Positions 1 to 9,439 of a DNA stretch of 64,000 bases are shown here, piece by piece. Within the stretch, counting starts at the first letter, position 1. Each line of letters begins with the position of its first letter. This DNA comes from Mycobacterium sp. IS-836 (GTDB lineage: Bacteria > Actinomycetota > Actinomycetes > Mycobacteriales > Mycobacteriaceae), in contig NZ_MBEU01000062.1 of assembly GCF_001954275.1 (NCBI RefSeq), positions 1-64,000 of the forward strand, read 5' to 3'. A program made the translations under genes and the position numbers. A model generated the notes under the pieces. It had not been told where the DNA came from. It searched no databases and worked only from the letters and a program-made list of their open reading frames with translations.

Positions 1-80
1 CCCCCCCCCCCCCCCCTCCCGCCCCCCCCCCCCCCCCCCCCCCCCGCCGGCGCGGCGCCCCCCCCCCCCCCCCCCCGGGG
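1..80. repeat. Poly-C low-complexity edge
   Basis: The first 80 bases are almost pure C with a few G and one T, turning into short GC-only repeats before normal sequence resumes near base 100. Nothing else in the window looks like this. It most likely marks a contig end or a poorly resolved homopolymer rather than true sequence. It falls inside the 3' end of the sigma factor gene on the minus strand. Confidence 0.8.
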
Positions 81-1205
81 CGCGGCCGGCCGGCCGGCGC
101 GCCGCAGCAGATCGGCGCGCACCGTCGCGACGAGATTGGATCGGGCCAGCCGGGGATCGTGCGCCACCTTCTCCAGCGCGGCCAGGCCCGCCCCCGGGCC
201 GTCGCGAAAGCCGATCGCCAGCGCGCGATTGGCGCCGACGACCGGGGAGTCGGTCATCCGCCATAGCCGGTCGTAGGCGGCGCAGATCGCGACCCAGTCG
301 GTCTGCTCCCAGGACGGGGCCGTCGCGTGCAGCGCCGCGATCACCGCCTGCGGCAGGTAGGCGCCCGTCGATCCCTCGGCCGCCCGCAACCGCTCCAGCC
401 CGCGCGCGATGCGGCCGCGGTCCCAACGGCGGCGGTCCTGATCCTCGAGCGGCACCAGCATGCCGGCGTCGTCCACCCGGGTCGCCCGTCGCGAATCGTG
501 CAGCAGCATCAGTGCCGCCAGGGCATGCGCCTCGGGCTCGTCGGGCATCAGCGCACACAATTCTCCAGCCAACCGAATTCCCTCGTCGCACAGCTCGTCT
601 CGAATCGCCGACGGTCCCGCCGTCGACCAATAGCCCTCGGTGAACACCGAGTAGATGCAACCGAGCACGTGCGGTGTGCGCTCGGCAAGCAGCTCGGCCG
701 GCGGCACCCGCAGCGGGATGTTGGCGTGCCGGATCTTGTTCTTGGCGCGCGTGATTCGCTGGCCGATGGCGGGTTCGGTCTGCAGCAGGGCCCGGGCGAT
801 CTCGGCGACGGTCAACCCGGACACCAACCGCAGCGTCAGCGCCAGCTGCGACTGCCGGTCCAGCGCCGGGTGCGCGCAGGTGAAAATCATCCGCAACTCG
901 TCGTCACGGACCGGGTGGACGTCCACCCGGTCGGTCCGGGCCCTGATCTCGTCGACCATCGCCGCCAATTCCTTTCCGGGACGGATGGATTCGCGACGCA
1001 GCCGGTCGCGGGCGCGGTTGCGGGCGACGGTCACCAGCCACCCGCCGGGACTGTCGGGCACGCCGTCACGTGGCCAGGTCCGCAGCGCCTCGGCGCAGGC
1101 CTCCTGGACGGCGTCCTCGGCGACGGTGAGGTCCCCGGACCACCGCGCGAGCGCGGCGACGGCCGGTCCCCATTCCCGGCGGAAGACGCCGTCCAGGCCT
1201 GTCAC
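3..1205 (-). CDS. ECF sigma factor, ECF42 type, 3' end uncertain
   Basis: The gene reads on the minus strand from a GTG at 1205 and stays open to the window edge (about 400 codons). Region 2 is visible near the N terminus (LTVAEDAVQEACAEALRTW, then GGWLVTVARNRARDRLRR). Region 4 follows near residues 115-150 (LTVAEIARALLQTEPAIGQR). After it comes a long C-terminal extension of about 200 residues, containing FTEGYW and ALMLLHDSRRATR, as in sigma factors of the ECF42 group (DUF6596), which are known to lie beside DGPF-domain genes. Here the DGPF gene ends 7 bases upstream of the start, so the two are probably co-transcribed. The start lacks a clear ribosome site and may depend on coupling. The last codons run into the poly-C tract, so the true C terminus cannot be read. 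Confidence 0.85.
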   Translation of the reverse strand, partial: MTGLDGVFRREWGPAVAALARWSGDLTVAEDAVQEACAEALRTWPRDGVPDSPGGWLVTVARNRARDRLRRESIRPGKELAAMVDEIRARTDRVDVHPVRDDELRMIFTCAHPALDRQSQLALTLRLVSGLTVAEIARALLQTEPAIGQRITRAKNKIRHANIPLRVPPAELLAERTPHVLGCIYSVFTEGYWSTAGPSAIRDELCDEGIRLAGELCALMPDEPEAHALAALMLLHDSRRATRVDDAGMLVPLEDQDRRRWDRGRIARGLERLRAAEGSTGAYLPQAVIAALHATAPSWEQTDWVAICAAYDRLWRMTDSPVVGANRALAIGFRDGPGAGLAALEKVAHDPRLARSNLVATVRADLLRRAGRPAAPRGGGGGGAAPAGGGGGGGGGRGGGG

Positions 1206-1212
1206 TGGCGAG

Positions 1213-1911
1213 CTAGAGCGCGGAGATCCCGGCCAGCTGCCGCACCTGCACGGTCGAGGCGGGGATCATCGAAGCGAGCTTGACGGCCTCGTCGCGATCC
1301 GCGGCGCTCAGCAGGTAGATCCCGGTGGCTATCTCGGCGCCTTCCACGTATGGCCCGTCGGTGATCAGGACCTCGCCGTCGCGCACCCGCACCGTCGTCG
1401 CCGTGGTCCGGTCGTGCAACGCGGCGCCGCCGATGATGTGGTCGCCCGCGGCCGCGTGCAGATCAGCGTGCTTTGCCGCCACTGCCTCCCACTCCGGTGT
1501 GCCCGGTGTGTGCGCCGATTCGGGCGGTTCCAGCAGCAGTGCGAGCCAGTCGTTGCCGGTGAGCTTGCGCGACAGCTCAATTGAGTGGACTGTCGGCCAC
1601 ACCTCCACGGCCCCGAACGTGGCGAGCGGGACGTCACGCGCCAGTGCCAACGCCTCGTCGAGGTTTTCCGCTTCGAACACGTAGAAGCCGCAGGCCACCT
1701 CTGCGGCCTCGGCGAAGGGCCCGTCGGTGACCATCGGCGCGTCCGGGCCGCCCGTGATCGTCACCGCCGCGGCGGCGGGTGCCAGCGCGTCGCCGGATCT
1801 GATCGCGGGGCCGGCTTGGGCGTGAAAGGCTTCCCACGCCGCCATCGCGGTCGCCGCATCCTCAGGTGCGCGGTCTTGCTCCTGGCTGATTAACAGCGCG
1901 AAATACTGCAT
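1213..1911 (-). CDS. Tandem DGPF/YCII-domain protein, 232 aa
   Basis: The protein has two copies of the DGPF (YCII-related) fold, each about 110 residues. The hallmark is DGPF at residues 63-66 and DGPY at 185-188, each followed by an acidic-aromatic strand (EVACGFYVFEA and EIATGIYLLSA). Single-domain members are usually near 120 residues, so this is a duplication-fusion. The ATG at 1911 is preceded by GGAGG eight bases upstream, which decides the start over longer options. DGPF proteins have no firmly established reaction; they are associated with ECF42 sigma factors, which fits the sigma gene 7 bases downstream. A role as a signal-sensing or small-molecule-binding partner of that sigma factor is inference. 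Confidence 0.88.
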   Translation of the reverse strand: MQYFALLISQEQDRAPEDAATAMAAWEAFHAQAGPAIRSGDALAPAAAAVTITGGPDAPMVTDGPFAEAAEVACGFYVFEAENLDEALALARDVPLATFGAVEVWPTVHSIELSRKLTGNDWLALLLEPPESAHTPGTPEWEAVAAKHADLHAAAGDHIIGGAALHDRTTATTVRVRDGEVLITDGPYVEGAEIATGIYLLSAADRDEAVKLASMIPASTVQVRQLAGISAL

Positions 1912-2002
1912 GTTCGTCACCTCCGGTCGTGAGCGAAGCCTCGTGCTCCACTCTCGACCTGTTCGACGAATGCCGCAGCACCGATCCGACAACCACCGAA
2001 AA

Positions 2003-2899
2003 TTAGGCGGCGGCCCCCGGCTTCAGGTAAGTCACCAGGCTGACGTCCAGCATCTCCTCGGTGAAGTAGTGCTCGCAGCCCCGCAGGTACTTGATGTAGC
2101 GGTTGTAGACCTCTTCGGAGGTGACCTGGATGGCCTTGTCTCTGTTGGACTCGAGCGTGTCGCCCCAGATGTGCAGCGTCTTGATGTAGTGCGGGCGCAG
2201 CGAAAGCGGCTCGGGCACTACGAAACCCGCCTTCTCGCCGTGGTCGACCATCATCTGGGTGGACGGCAGCCGGCCACCCGGGAAGATTTCGGTGATGATG
2301 AACTTGATGAAACGGGCCGTCTCGAAGGTCAGCTTCTTGCCGAGGGCCGCCATCTCGTACGGGTGGTAGCTGACGCTGCTCTGGACGGTCATCCGGCCGT
2401 CCTCGGGCATGATGTCGAAGCACCTCTTGAAGAAGTCGTCGTAGTTCTCGTGCCCGAAGTGCTCGAACGCCTCGATCGACACGATGCGGTCGACGGACTC
2501 GTTGAAGTCCTCCCAGTTCTGCAGGCGCACCTGGCGCGACCGGTTCGTGTCCAGAGCCCCTAGCACCTGCTCGCAGCGGGCGTGCTGGTTCTTGGACAAC
2601 GTCAGGCCGATGACGTTGACGTCGAACCGCTCGACTGCGCGCTTCATGGTGGTGCCCCAGCCGCAGCCAATGTCCAGCAGGGTCATGCCCGGCTTGAGGT
2701 CCAGCTTGTCCAGGTTCAGGTCGATCTTGGCGTACTGCGCCTCTTCCAGCGTCATGTCGTCGCGCTGGAAGTAAGCGCAGCTGTAGGTCCTGGTCGGGTC
2801 CTGGAACAGGGCGAAGAAGTCGTCCGAGACGTCGTAGTGCGCCTGAATGTCCTCGGGAGCCGTCCGTATCTTGGTCGGGCTAGCCGGTTGATCAGCCAT
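2003..2899 (-). CDS. mmaA4: Hydroxymycolate synthase MmaA4
   Basis: This is an S-adenosylmethionine-dependent methyltransferase acting on meromycolate chains. The cofactor loop LDIGCGWG lies at residues 75-82, and the family N terminus [13 protein letters not shown] is present. The whole length, including the C-terminal [24 protein letters not shown] segment, follows remembered M. tuberculosis MmaA4, which forms the hydroxy intermediate leading to keto- and methoxymycolates. I place the start at 2899 ([10 protein letters not shown]), which lines up with that protein. A start at 2929 would add ten lysine-rich residues whose codons contain AGGAG and look like a ribosome site about 12 bases upstream of 2899. 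It is the last mycolate gene of a minus-strand run. No MmaA3-type methoxy gene is found next to it. Confidence 0.93.
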   Translation of the reverse strand: MADQPASPTKIRTAPEDIQAHYDVSDDFFALFQDPTRTYSCAYFQRDDMTLEEAQYAKIDLNLDKLDLKPGMTLLDIGCGWGTTMKRAVERFDVNVIGLTLSKNQHARCEQVLGALDTNRSRQVRLQNWEDFNESVDRIVSIEAFEHFGHENYDDFFKRCFDIMPEDGRMTVQSSVSYHPYEMAALGKKLTFETARFIKFIITEIFPGGRLPSTQMMVDHGEKAGFVVPEPLSLRPHYIKTLHIWGDTLESNRDKAIQVTSEEVYNRYIKYLRGCEHYFTEEMLDVSLVTYLKPGAAA

Positions 2900-3028
2900 T
2901 TTCTTCTTTTTCTCCTGGATGATGGTCATTGCCTGCGGCAGGCACGCATCTCGGTCGGTGTCAAACGATACCGAATAGGGCGCTGGGGTTTGACCGGCAC
3001 AGACCGAATTTTGCCGGGGCGCGGCCGG

Positions 3029-4507
3029 TCAGCGGAACTGGTAATCGCTCAGCGGGAATCGTGATCCTTCACGTACCGCGTTGCGCGTCGACGTGGGGCG
3101 CAGCAGTGTCGCCTCGCCATCGGGGTTGAAATAGTAGGAGCGCGAAGTGGCGCAGTCGCCCGCGTAGAACACCGTGTTGTCGAGAAGGTCGGTCATCCGG
3201 TCCAGGAAGCGCGCATTCGCTTCCTCGGTCACCTCGAATTCCGTCGCTCCTCTGCGCTGCATTTCCCCGAACAGCCGGTCCATGTGCCGCATCTGGTATT
3301 CCATCGTGTTGAAGAACGACAGGCCGGAAAAGGCGAACGGACTGGCCAAGCTCAAGTAGTTGGGGAAGTACGGAATGGACACCCCCTCGTAGGCCTGGAA
3401 CCGGTTCTCGCGCCACCACTTCCCCAGGTTGCGGCCTTGGCGCCCGATCACCTCGATGGCCGGGAAGTTGGTGTTCCAGAGATCAAAACCGGTGGCCAGC
3501 GCCAGCGTGTCGATGACGGTCTTGCGCCCGTCGGCGGTGACGATACCGTCGGGCTCGATCCGCTCGATGCTGTTGGTCTCGAGATGCACATGCGGCTTGG
3601 TAAAGGTCCGGTAATAGCTGTTGGACCAGGTGGGTCGCTTGCAGCCGAAGTCGTAGTCGGGCGTCAGTCTGCGCCGCAGTTCCTTATCGCGGACCGAGAT
3701 GAACCGGTTGATCTTGGCAAGATCCGCCGCGGCTATGTTCAGCCGCCGGAACTGCCGGTAGTGCAGCACACCGGTCACCATCATCAACTCGAAGAGCGTG
3801 TCGGTGACCAGCCGGAAGGCCCGGTGCACCAGCGGCACCCGAGCGAATACCTGCTGAAGCCAAACCGGGATCGCGAAGTCGATCTTGGGCACCACATGGA
3901 TCGCCGTCCGCTGGTACACCGTCAGCTCGGCGACTTTGGCGGCCAGCTCGGGTATCAACTGAACCGCGGTCGCCCCGGTACCGATGATTCCGACCCGACG
4001 GCCGTCGAACTCGTAGTCGTTGTCCCACGCGGTGGTGTGGATGACCTTGCCTTCGAAAGTCTCCATTCCAGGGATGTCGGGGGTGTGTGGCTGGGACAGG
4101 AAGCCTGTCGCGGTGATCAGAAAGCGTGTCGCCAGGCTCGTGCCGTCGGCCAGCGCCACCTGCCATAACCGCTGGTCCTCATCCCAACTTGAGCTCTCGA
4201 CCGTCGCGTTGAATCGCATGTGGCGGCGCACGTCGTACTTGTCGGCGACACGTTCGGCATACTGCTTCAGTTCGGCGCCCGGCGCGAACAGCCGCGACCA
4301 GTACGGATTGGGCTCGAACCAATACGAGTAGGTGGTGGAAGGGATGTCGACGGCCAGGCCGGGGTAATGGTTGACGTGCCAGGTTCCGCCCAGATCCGAG
4401 TCGCGATCGAGGATGACGATGTTGTCGTATCCAAGCCGCTTCAGCTGGATGGCTGTGCCAATCCCCCCGAAACCTGCACCGACTATGACGGCGTCGAGAT
4501 TGTCCAT
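3029..4507 (-). CDS. Baeyer-Villiger flavin monooxygenase, 492 aa
   Basis: This is a class B flavoprotein monooxygenase. It has an FAD-binding GAGFGG at residues 10-15, the Baeyer-Villiger fingerprint FEGKVIHTTAW at 151-161 and a second nucleotide site GTGATA at 176-181. Such enzymes use NADPH and oxygen to insert an oxygen atom next to a ketone carbonyl, giving an ester. The length is usual for the EthA/MymA type. It lies between mmaA4 and an MmaA2/CmaA1-type gene, a place where I recall mmaA3 in M. tuberculosis. A gap of 166 bases on the upstream side leaves room for its own promoter (TATAGA on the minus strand at 4658-4663). The setting suggests a ketomycolate substrate, but that is inference; another lipid ketone is possible. 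Confidence 0.9.
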   Translation of the reverse strand: MDNLDAVIVGAGFGGIGTAIQLKRLGYDNIVILDRDSDLGGTWHVNHYPGLAVDIPSTTYSYWFEPNPYWSRLFAPGAELKQYAERVADKYDVRRHMRFNATVESSSWDEDQRLWQVALADGTSLATRFLITATGFLSQPHTPDIPGMETFEGKVIHTTAWDNDYEFDGRRVGIIGTGATAVQLIPELAAKVAELTVYQRTAIHVVPKIDFAIPVWLQQVFARVPLVHRAFRLVTDTLFELMMVTGVLHYRQFRRLNIAAADLAKINRFISVRDKELRRRLTPDYDFGCKRPTWSNSYYRTFTKPHVHLETNSIERIEPDGIVTADGRKTVIDTLALATGFDLWNTNFPAIEVIGRQGRNLGKWWRENRFQAYEGVSIPYFPNYLSLASPFAFSGLSFFNTMEYQMRHMDRLFGEMQRRGATEFEVTEEANARFLDRMTDLLDNTVFYAGDCATSRSYYFNPDGEATLLRPTSTRNAVREGSRFPLSDYQFR

Positions 4508-4673
4508 GGTGCGCGAATGGGTCCTTTCGTGGAGCCGGGCAACAGGCGCGTCGCCAGCTGCCCCCCACGGCGAACTTGATCAGGGGGAATCTTAGTCGGA
4601 AATCCGATTCGTCGCCCACACGCCCTGGCCACGGGTTGGTTTGAGCTCAGTCACATCTCTATAAAAATGCGCG

Positions 4674-5537
4674 CTACTTCTCCAGGGTGAATTGGTTGAC
4701 GTCGGCGTAGCGGGTGCGGAATGCCTTGGCGCAGCCGGTCAGGTACTTCATGTACCGCTCGTAGACCTCTTCGGACTGGATCGCGATGGCCTCGTCCCGG
4801 TGCGCCTGGAGCGCCTCGGCCCACAAGTCGAGGGTCCTGGCGTAGTGCAGCTGCAGCGACTGCCGGCGGGTCAGCGTGAAGCCCGCCTTCGACGAATGCT
4901 GCTCGACCTTCTCGATCGACGGCAACCGGCCGCCCGGGAAGATCTCGGTGACGATGAACTTGATGAAGCGGGCCATTTCGAACGTCAGGGGGATGCCCTG
5001 TTCAGTGCACTCCTGCGGCGTCAGCCCGGTGATCGTGTGCAGCAGCATCACCCCGTCAGCGGGCAGGACGGCGTGGGCCATGCGGAAGAAGTCGTCGTAA
5101 CGCTCGTGGCCGAAGTGCTCGAACGCGCCGATCGACACGATCCGGTCGACGGGCTCGTCGAACTGTTCCCAGCCGTTCAGCAACACCCGCTTGCTGCGGG
5201 GGGTGTCCATCTCGTCGAGCATCTTCTGCACATGGGCGGCCTGGTTCTTTGACAACGTCAAGCCGACGACATTCACGTCGTAGCGTTCGATGGCCCGCCG
5301 CATGGTGGCGCCCCAGCCGCAGCCGACGTCGAGCAACGTCATGCCCGGCCGCAGGCCCAGCTTGCCCAGCGCCAGGTCGATCTTGGCGATCTGGGCCTCT
5401 TCCAGCGTCATGTCGTCGCGCTCGAAGTACGCGCAGCTGTACGTCTGCGTTGGGTCTAGGAAGAGGCGGAAGAAGTCGTCAGAGAGGTCGTAGTGCGCCT
5501 GCACGTCGGCAAAGTGCGGCGTCAGTTTCTCGGCCAT
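4674..5537 (-). CDS. Mycolate cyclopropane synthase, MmaA2/CmaA1 type
   Basis: A 287-residue S-adenosylmethionine-dependent cyclopropane synthase of the mycolic-acid family. The cofactor loop LDVGCGWG is at residues 69-76, with the conserved [19 protein letters not shown] near the N terminus and [10 protein letters not shown] around the active site. The C terminus ([26 protein letters not shown]) resembles MmaA2 most, while the middle is equally close to CmaA1, so I leave the symbol empty. These enzymes convert cis double bonds of the meromycolate chain into cyclopropane rings. It lies 24 bases after the MmaA1-type gene on the minus strand, so the two are probably one transcript. Confidence 0.9.
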   Translation of the reverse strand: MAEKLTPHFADVQAHYDLSDDFFRLFLDPTQTYSCAYFERDDMTLEEAQIAKIDLALGKLGLRPGMTLLDVGCGWGATMRRAIERYDVNVVGLTLSKNQAAHVQKMLDEMDTPRSKRVLLNGWEQFDEPVDRIVSIGAFEHFGHERYDDFFRMAHAVLPADGVMLLHTITGLTPQECTEQGIPLTFEMARFIKFIVTEIFPGGRLPSIEKVEQHSSKAGFTLTRRQSLQLHYARTLDLWAEALQAHRDEAIAIQSEEVYERYMKYLTGCAKAFRTRYADVNQFTLEK

Positions 5538-5561
5538 GGCGTGGTGCCCCCGTCATTAAAG

Positions 5562-6491
<930 letters not shown>

Positions 6492-6514
6492 CTAAACGCC
6501 GCGCGGTCGGGGAT

Positions 6515-7444
6515 TTAGCGGGCCTCGGCGAAGTTACTAGTCAGCACGCTGATCAGCGGATCCCACAGTTGCTGAGGTAGGTCATGGCCCATGCCGTCGA
6601 ACAAGATTAGCCGAGCGCCGCTGATGGCGCGCGCGATCGCCCGGCCACCAAAGGGCCGCATCAGCTTGTCGGAGCGGCCGTGGACCACCACGGTCGGTGC
6701 GGCGATGCGGCGGTCGTAGGGTGCCAGGCTGCCGCTGGCCAGGATTGCGGCGAAATGGCGGGCGATGCCCTGCGGGTAGTAGTTGCGGTCGTACCCCTCG
6801 GCCGCGTCGGCGCGAACCTGCTCTTCGGGCATGCGGTAGCGGGGGCTGCCGATGATATTGCTGACGCGCACCGCGTTGTCGATGATCACATCGCGCGGCG
6901 CGTTCCGCGGTGGACCCTTGAGCAGCGCGAGCAACGCGCTCGGGGCCGGCGGCGGCAGGAACGGCGAGTTGTTGCTGGAGAACAGGATTCCCAACGTTTT
7001 CGTCCGCTTCGGGAAGCGTGCCGCGAAAACCTGGGCGATCATGCCGCCCATCGATGCCCCGACGATGTGGGCGTGCTCGAGACCCAGGTGATCGAGCAGG
7101 GCCGCGGCGTCGTCGGCCATGTCTTCCAGCGTGTATGCCGCGTTGCTGCGCAGGCCGAGCCAAGAGCGGGCCAGCCGCGTCACCAGCGGCTGTCCGGAGC
7201 TGCGGTGCTCGGTCTTGCTGGACAGGCCGACGTCGCGGTTGTCATAGCGGATCACCCGCAGGCCCTGCCCAACGAGCTTCTCGCAGAACGCCGTTCGCCA
7301 CAGCAGCAGCTGCGCGCCCAGGCCCATGATCAGCAGCACGGGTGGGTCGGCGATGTCGCCCATGTCCTCGTAGTAGAGCTTCAGGTCGCTCGAGGCGCCG
7401 CGCGAGGTGGCCCCCGCTGTCGCGTAGCCGCTGCGGATCTGCAC
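6515..7444 (-). CDS. lipG: Alpha/beta hydrolase, LipG type
   Basis: A 309-residue alpha/beta-hydrolase with the nucleophile elbow VGASMGG (Ser131), the oxyanion-loop region LLIMGLGAQLLLWR near residue 37, and acid/base regions VVHGRSDKLMRP and FDGMGHDLP. Remembered LipG (Rv0646c) has the same sequence layout and position beside the mma genes. The family is esterase or phospholipase-like; the natural substrate is not established here. The chosen GTG start at 7444 shares one base with the stop codon of the upstream kinase-like gene (TAGTG), indicating translational coupling. Confidence 0.87.
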   Translation of the reverse strand: MQIRSGYATAGATSRGASSDLKLYYEDMGDIADPPVLLIMGLGAQLLLWRTAFCEKLVGQGLRVIRYDNRDVGLSSKTEHRSSGQPLVTRLARSWLGLRSNAAYTLEDMADDAAALLDHLGLEHAHIVGASMGGMIAQVFAARFPKRTKTLGILFSSNNSPFLPPPAPSALLALLKGPPRNAPRDVIIDNAVRVSNIIGSPRYRMPEEQVRADAAEGYDRNYYPQGIARHFAAILASGSLAPYDRRIAAPTVVVHGRSDKLMRPFGGRAIARAISGARLILFDGMGHDLPQQLWDPLISVLTSNFAEAR

Positions 7445-8790
7445 TAGACCTCCACGTCGGTCTGGTGCTCGCGGCTGACCTCGACCATGAAGTTCGCGAA
7501 GTATCCCGTCAGCTGCGGATCCGACATCATCTGCCACTTGGGCGCGAGCAGCTTCATGTACCGCTCGACGTAGAGGAACTGCTTGCCGATCAGCACCAGC
7601 TCGCGGGGCAGCTTGACGTCGTAGGCGTCGGCCAGTGCGGAAAGCTGGCGCCCGATGTCGGCGTAGGACAACTCGCCCAGCGTCTGCATGGTCAGCGGCG
7701 TGGCGAAGCGCTCCAGGTCCTTCGCGGCCTGGGCTTCGGGCTTCATGGTGCCGACGGCGCCCATCAGCACGACGATCTTGCCGGCCGCGGCGTGGTCCTT
7801 CTTCACCAGCAGCGCGTACACGAGTTCGCGCAGCAACCAGCGGGTGCGCGGGTCGATGCGGCCCATGATGCCGAAGTCGAAGAAGACGATGCGCCCCTGG
7901 TCGTCGACGTAGAGGTTGCCCGCGTGCAGGTCGCCGTGGAACAGCCCGTGCCGCAGACCGCCCTCGAACAGGCTGAACAGCAACGCTTTGACCAGCTCGG
8001 TGCCGTCGAACCCGGCCTTGCGGATGGCGGCGGCGTTATCGATGCGGATGCCGTGCACCCGCTCCATCGTCAGCACCCGGTCGGTCGTCAGGTCCCAGTA
8101 CACCTGGGGGACCCGGATGTTGCGGCCCAGCGGCGAGGCGTGCAAGTGGGAGACCCAGGCCTCCATCGATTGCGCCTCGAGGCGGAAGTTCAGTTCCTCG
8201 GCGAGGTTGTCGGAAAAGTCGGCGACCACGTCTTGGGCGGACAACCGCCGGCCGAGCTTGGCCAGTTCCACCGTCTGCGCGAAGCGCTTCAGGATCTGTA
8301 GGTCCGCGGCGACGCGGCGGCGGATGCCCGGCCGCTGGATCTTGACGACGACGTCCTCGCCGCTGTGCAGGGTCGCGTAGTGCACCTGGGCGATGGACGC
8401 CGACGCGAACGGTTCTTCGTCGAAGCTGGCGAACAACTCCGACGGCTGGGCGCCGAGCTCCTCGGCGAACAGCTTGTGCACCTCGTCCTTGTCGGCCGGC
8501 GGCACGCGGTCGAGCAGGTCGCGGAATTCGCGGGACAGCGACTCGCCGAACGCCCCGGGGCTGGACGCGATGATCTGCCCGAACTTCACGTACGTCGGCC
8601 CCAGATCGGCAAAGGTCTGTGGGAGCTGCTTGATCACCTTCTGCTGCCACGGGCCCCTGCCCGGCAGCTTGGTGACGACGCGAGCCGCGGTGCGGGTGAC
8701 CTGCCAACCGGTGGCTGCCACCCGGGCCGCTTCGACCGGTAAGGGCACGCGGTCGAGCCTGGCCACCTCGCGGTGTTTGGTAGAACTCAT
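7444..8790 (-). CDS. ABC1/UbiB-family kinase-like protein
   Basis: A 448-residue member of the ABC1/UbiB/ADCK atypical kinase family, orthologous in place and sequence to Rv0647c. The diagnostic KxGQ motif appears in YVKFGQIIASSPGAFG. Kinase-type elements follow: VVVKIQRPG (lysine), HGDLHAGN (catalytic loop) and FFDFGIMG (metal loop). Characterised relatives support isoprenoid-quinone synthesis or lipid handling through ATP binding. The hydrolase and mycolate genes downstream suggest envelope-lipid metabolism, but no substrate can be read from sequence. The ATG at 8790 gives an N terminus (MSSTKHREVARLDRVPLP) like that of the M. tuberculosis protein. Confidence 0.88.
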   Translation of the reverse strand: MSSTKHREVARLDRVPLPVEAARVAATGWQVTRTAARVVTKLPGRGPWQQKVIKQLPQTFADLGPTYVKFGQIIASSPGAFGESLSREFRDLLDRVPPADKDEVHKLFAEELGAQPSELFASFDEEPFASASIAQVHYATLHSGEDVVVKIQRPGIRRRVAADLQILKRFAQTVELAKLGRRLSAQDVVADFSDNLAEELNFRLEAQSMEAWVSHLHASPLGRNIRVPQVYWDLTTDRVLTMERVHGIRIDNAAAIRKAGFDGTELVKALLFSLFEGGLRHGLFHGDLHAGNLYVDDQGRIVFFDFGIMGRIDPRTRWLLRELVYALLVKKDHAAAGKIVVLMGAVGTMKPEAQAAKDLERFATPLTMQTLGELSYADIGRQLSALADAYDVKLPRELVLIGKQFLYVERYMKLLAPKWQMMSDPQLTGYFANFMVEVSREHQTDVEV

Positions 8791-8843
8791 TCCAGCAGTC
8801 TGCCAAACCGGCGGTGTCAAGTCCCAATTCGGTGTGAGCGCAC

Positions 8844-9437
8844 TCACTTTGCTTTCCAGGGCTGTACCCAGCCCTCGATCTGCCAGTTCTCCAGGCCGGC
8901 AATCAATTCGTACATGGTGGCGCCGTCGATGGTTTCCCGGATGATGTCGGCATGCCCGGCGTGCCGGGCCAGCTCGTTGATCACGTGCAGGATCACCCAG
9001 CGCACCGACCAGGCCGGCTGGTTTTTGGGGAACCAAGGGATGTCTTGCGGAACGGGCACGGCGGCGTCGAGATCCGCGGTTTCCACCAGTCGCAGCGATT
9101 TCTCGTTCTGCGCTTCGAAGGCCCGCAGCAGCCCGTCCAGGGTCTCGTCGGGCCGCATCACGTGCTGCTCGCCGAATTCCTGGGCGATCTGCTCGAACGG
9201 GCGAGTGTCTTTCGGCGGTTCATCCGGCGCGGCGGCGACGCGCGCCATCCAGGTGCGCTGCATCGCGGTGGCGTGCTTGACCAACCCGCCGATCGAAAGC
9301 GCACTGACCGTGGGGGAGGACCGGGCCTGCTCGTCGGTCAGGCCGTACGACACGGCGAAGTAGGCGCTTTGGTGGAAAGCCAAGTATTCGCGCAGGGCGC
9401 TGCGTTCATCGGCGACGGGCGGGGCCAGTGCGGGCAT
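8844..9437 (-). CDS. DinB-fold protein (DUF664 type), 197 aa
   Basis: A four-helix DinB-superfamily protein. It shows the spaced metal-ligand histidines expected for the fold: GGLVKHATAMQRTWM near residue 50, ILHVINELARHAGHADIIRE near residue 150. This subfamily (DUF664) includes thiol-dependent transferases; mycobacterial members may use mycothiol, which is inference here. The ATG at 9437 starts two bases after the stop of a second DinB-fold gene, so the pair is one transcriptional unit. The two are not recent duplicates: little sequence is shared beyond the fold motifs. Confidence 0.85.
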   Translation of the reverse strand: MPALAPPVADERSALREYLAFHQSAYFAVSYGLTDEQARSSPTVSALSIGGLVKHATAMQRTWMARVAAAPDEPPKDTRPFEQIAQEFGEQHVMRPDETLDGLLRAFEAQNEKSLRLVETADLDAAVPVPQDIPWFPKNQPAWSVRWVILHVINELARHAGHADIIRETIDGATMYELIAGLENWQIEGWVQPWKAK

Positions 9438-9439
9438 TC

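Noticed and set aside
1..80. i-motif/G-quadruplex regulatory element
   Set aside because: Location at the sequence edge and the near-pure C run fit an assembly artefact better.
327..1283. Plus-strand frames across the sigma factor gene
   Set aside because: Translation is Arg/Gln-rich and lacks motifs, while the minus strand gives an unbroken sigma factor.
2900..2929. Lysine-rich N-terminal extension on MmaA4
   Set aside because: These codons contain AGGAG and poly-purine sequence that look like a leader, and the family starts at the later Met. It remains an alternative.
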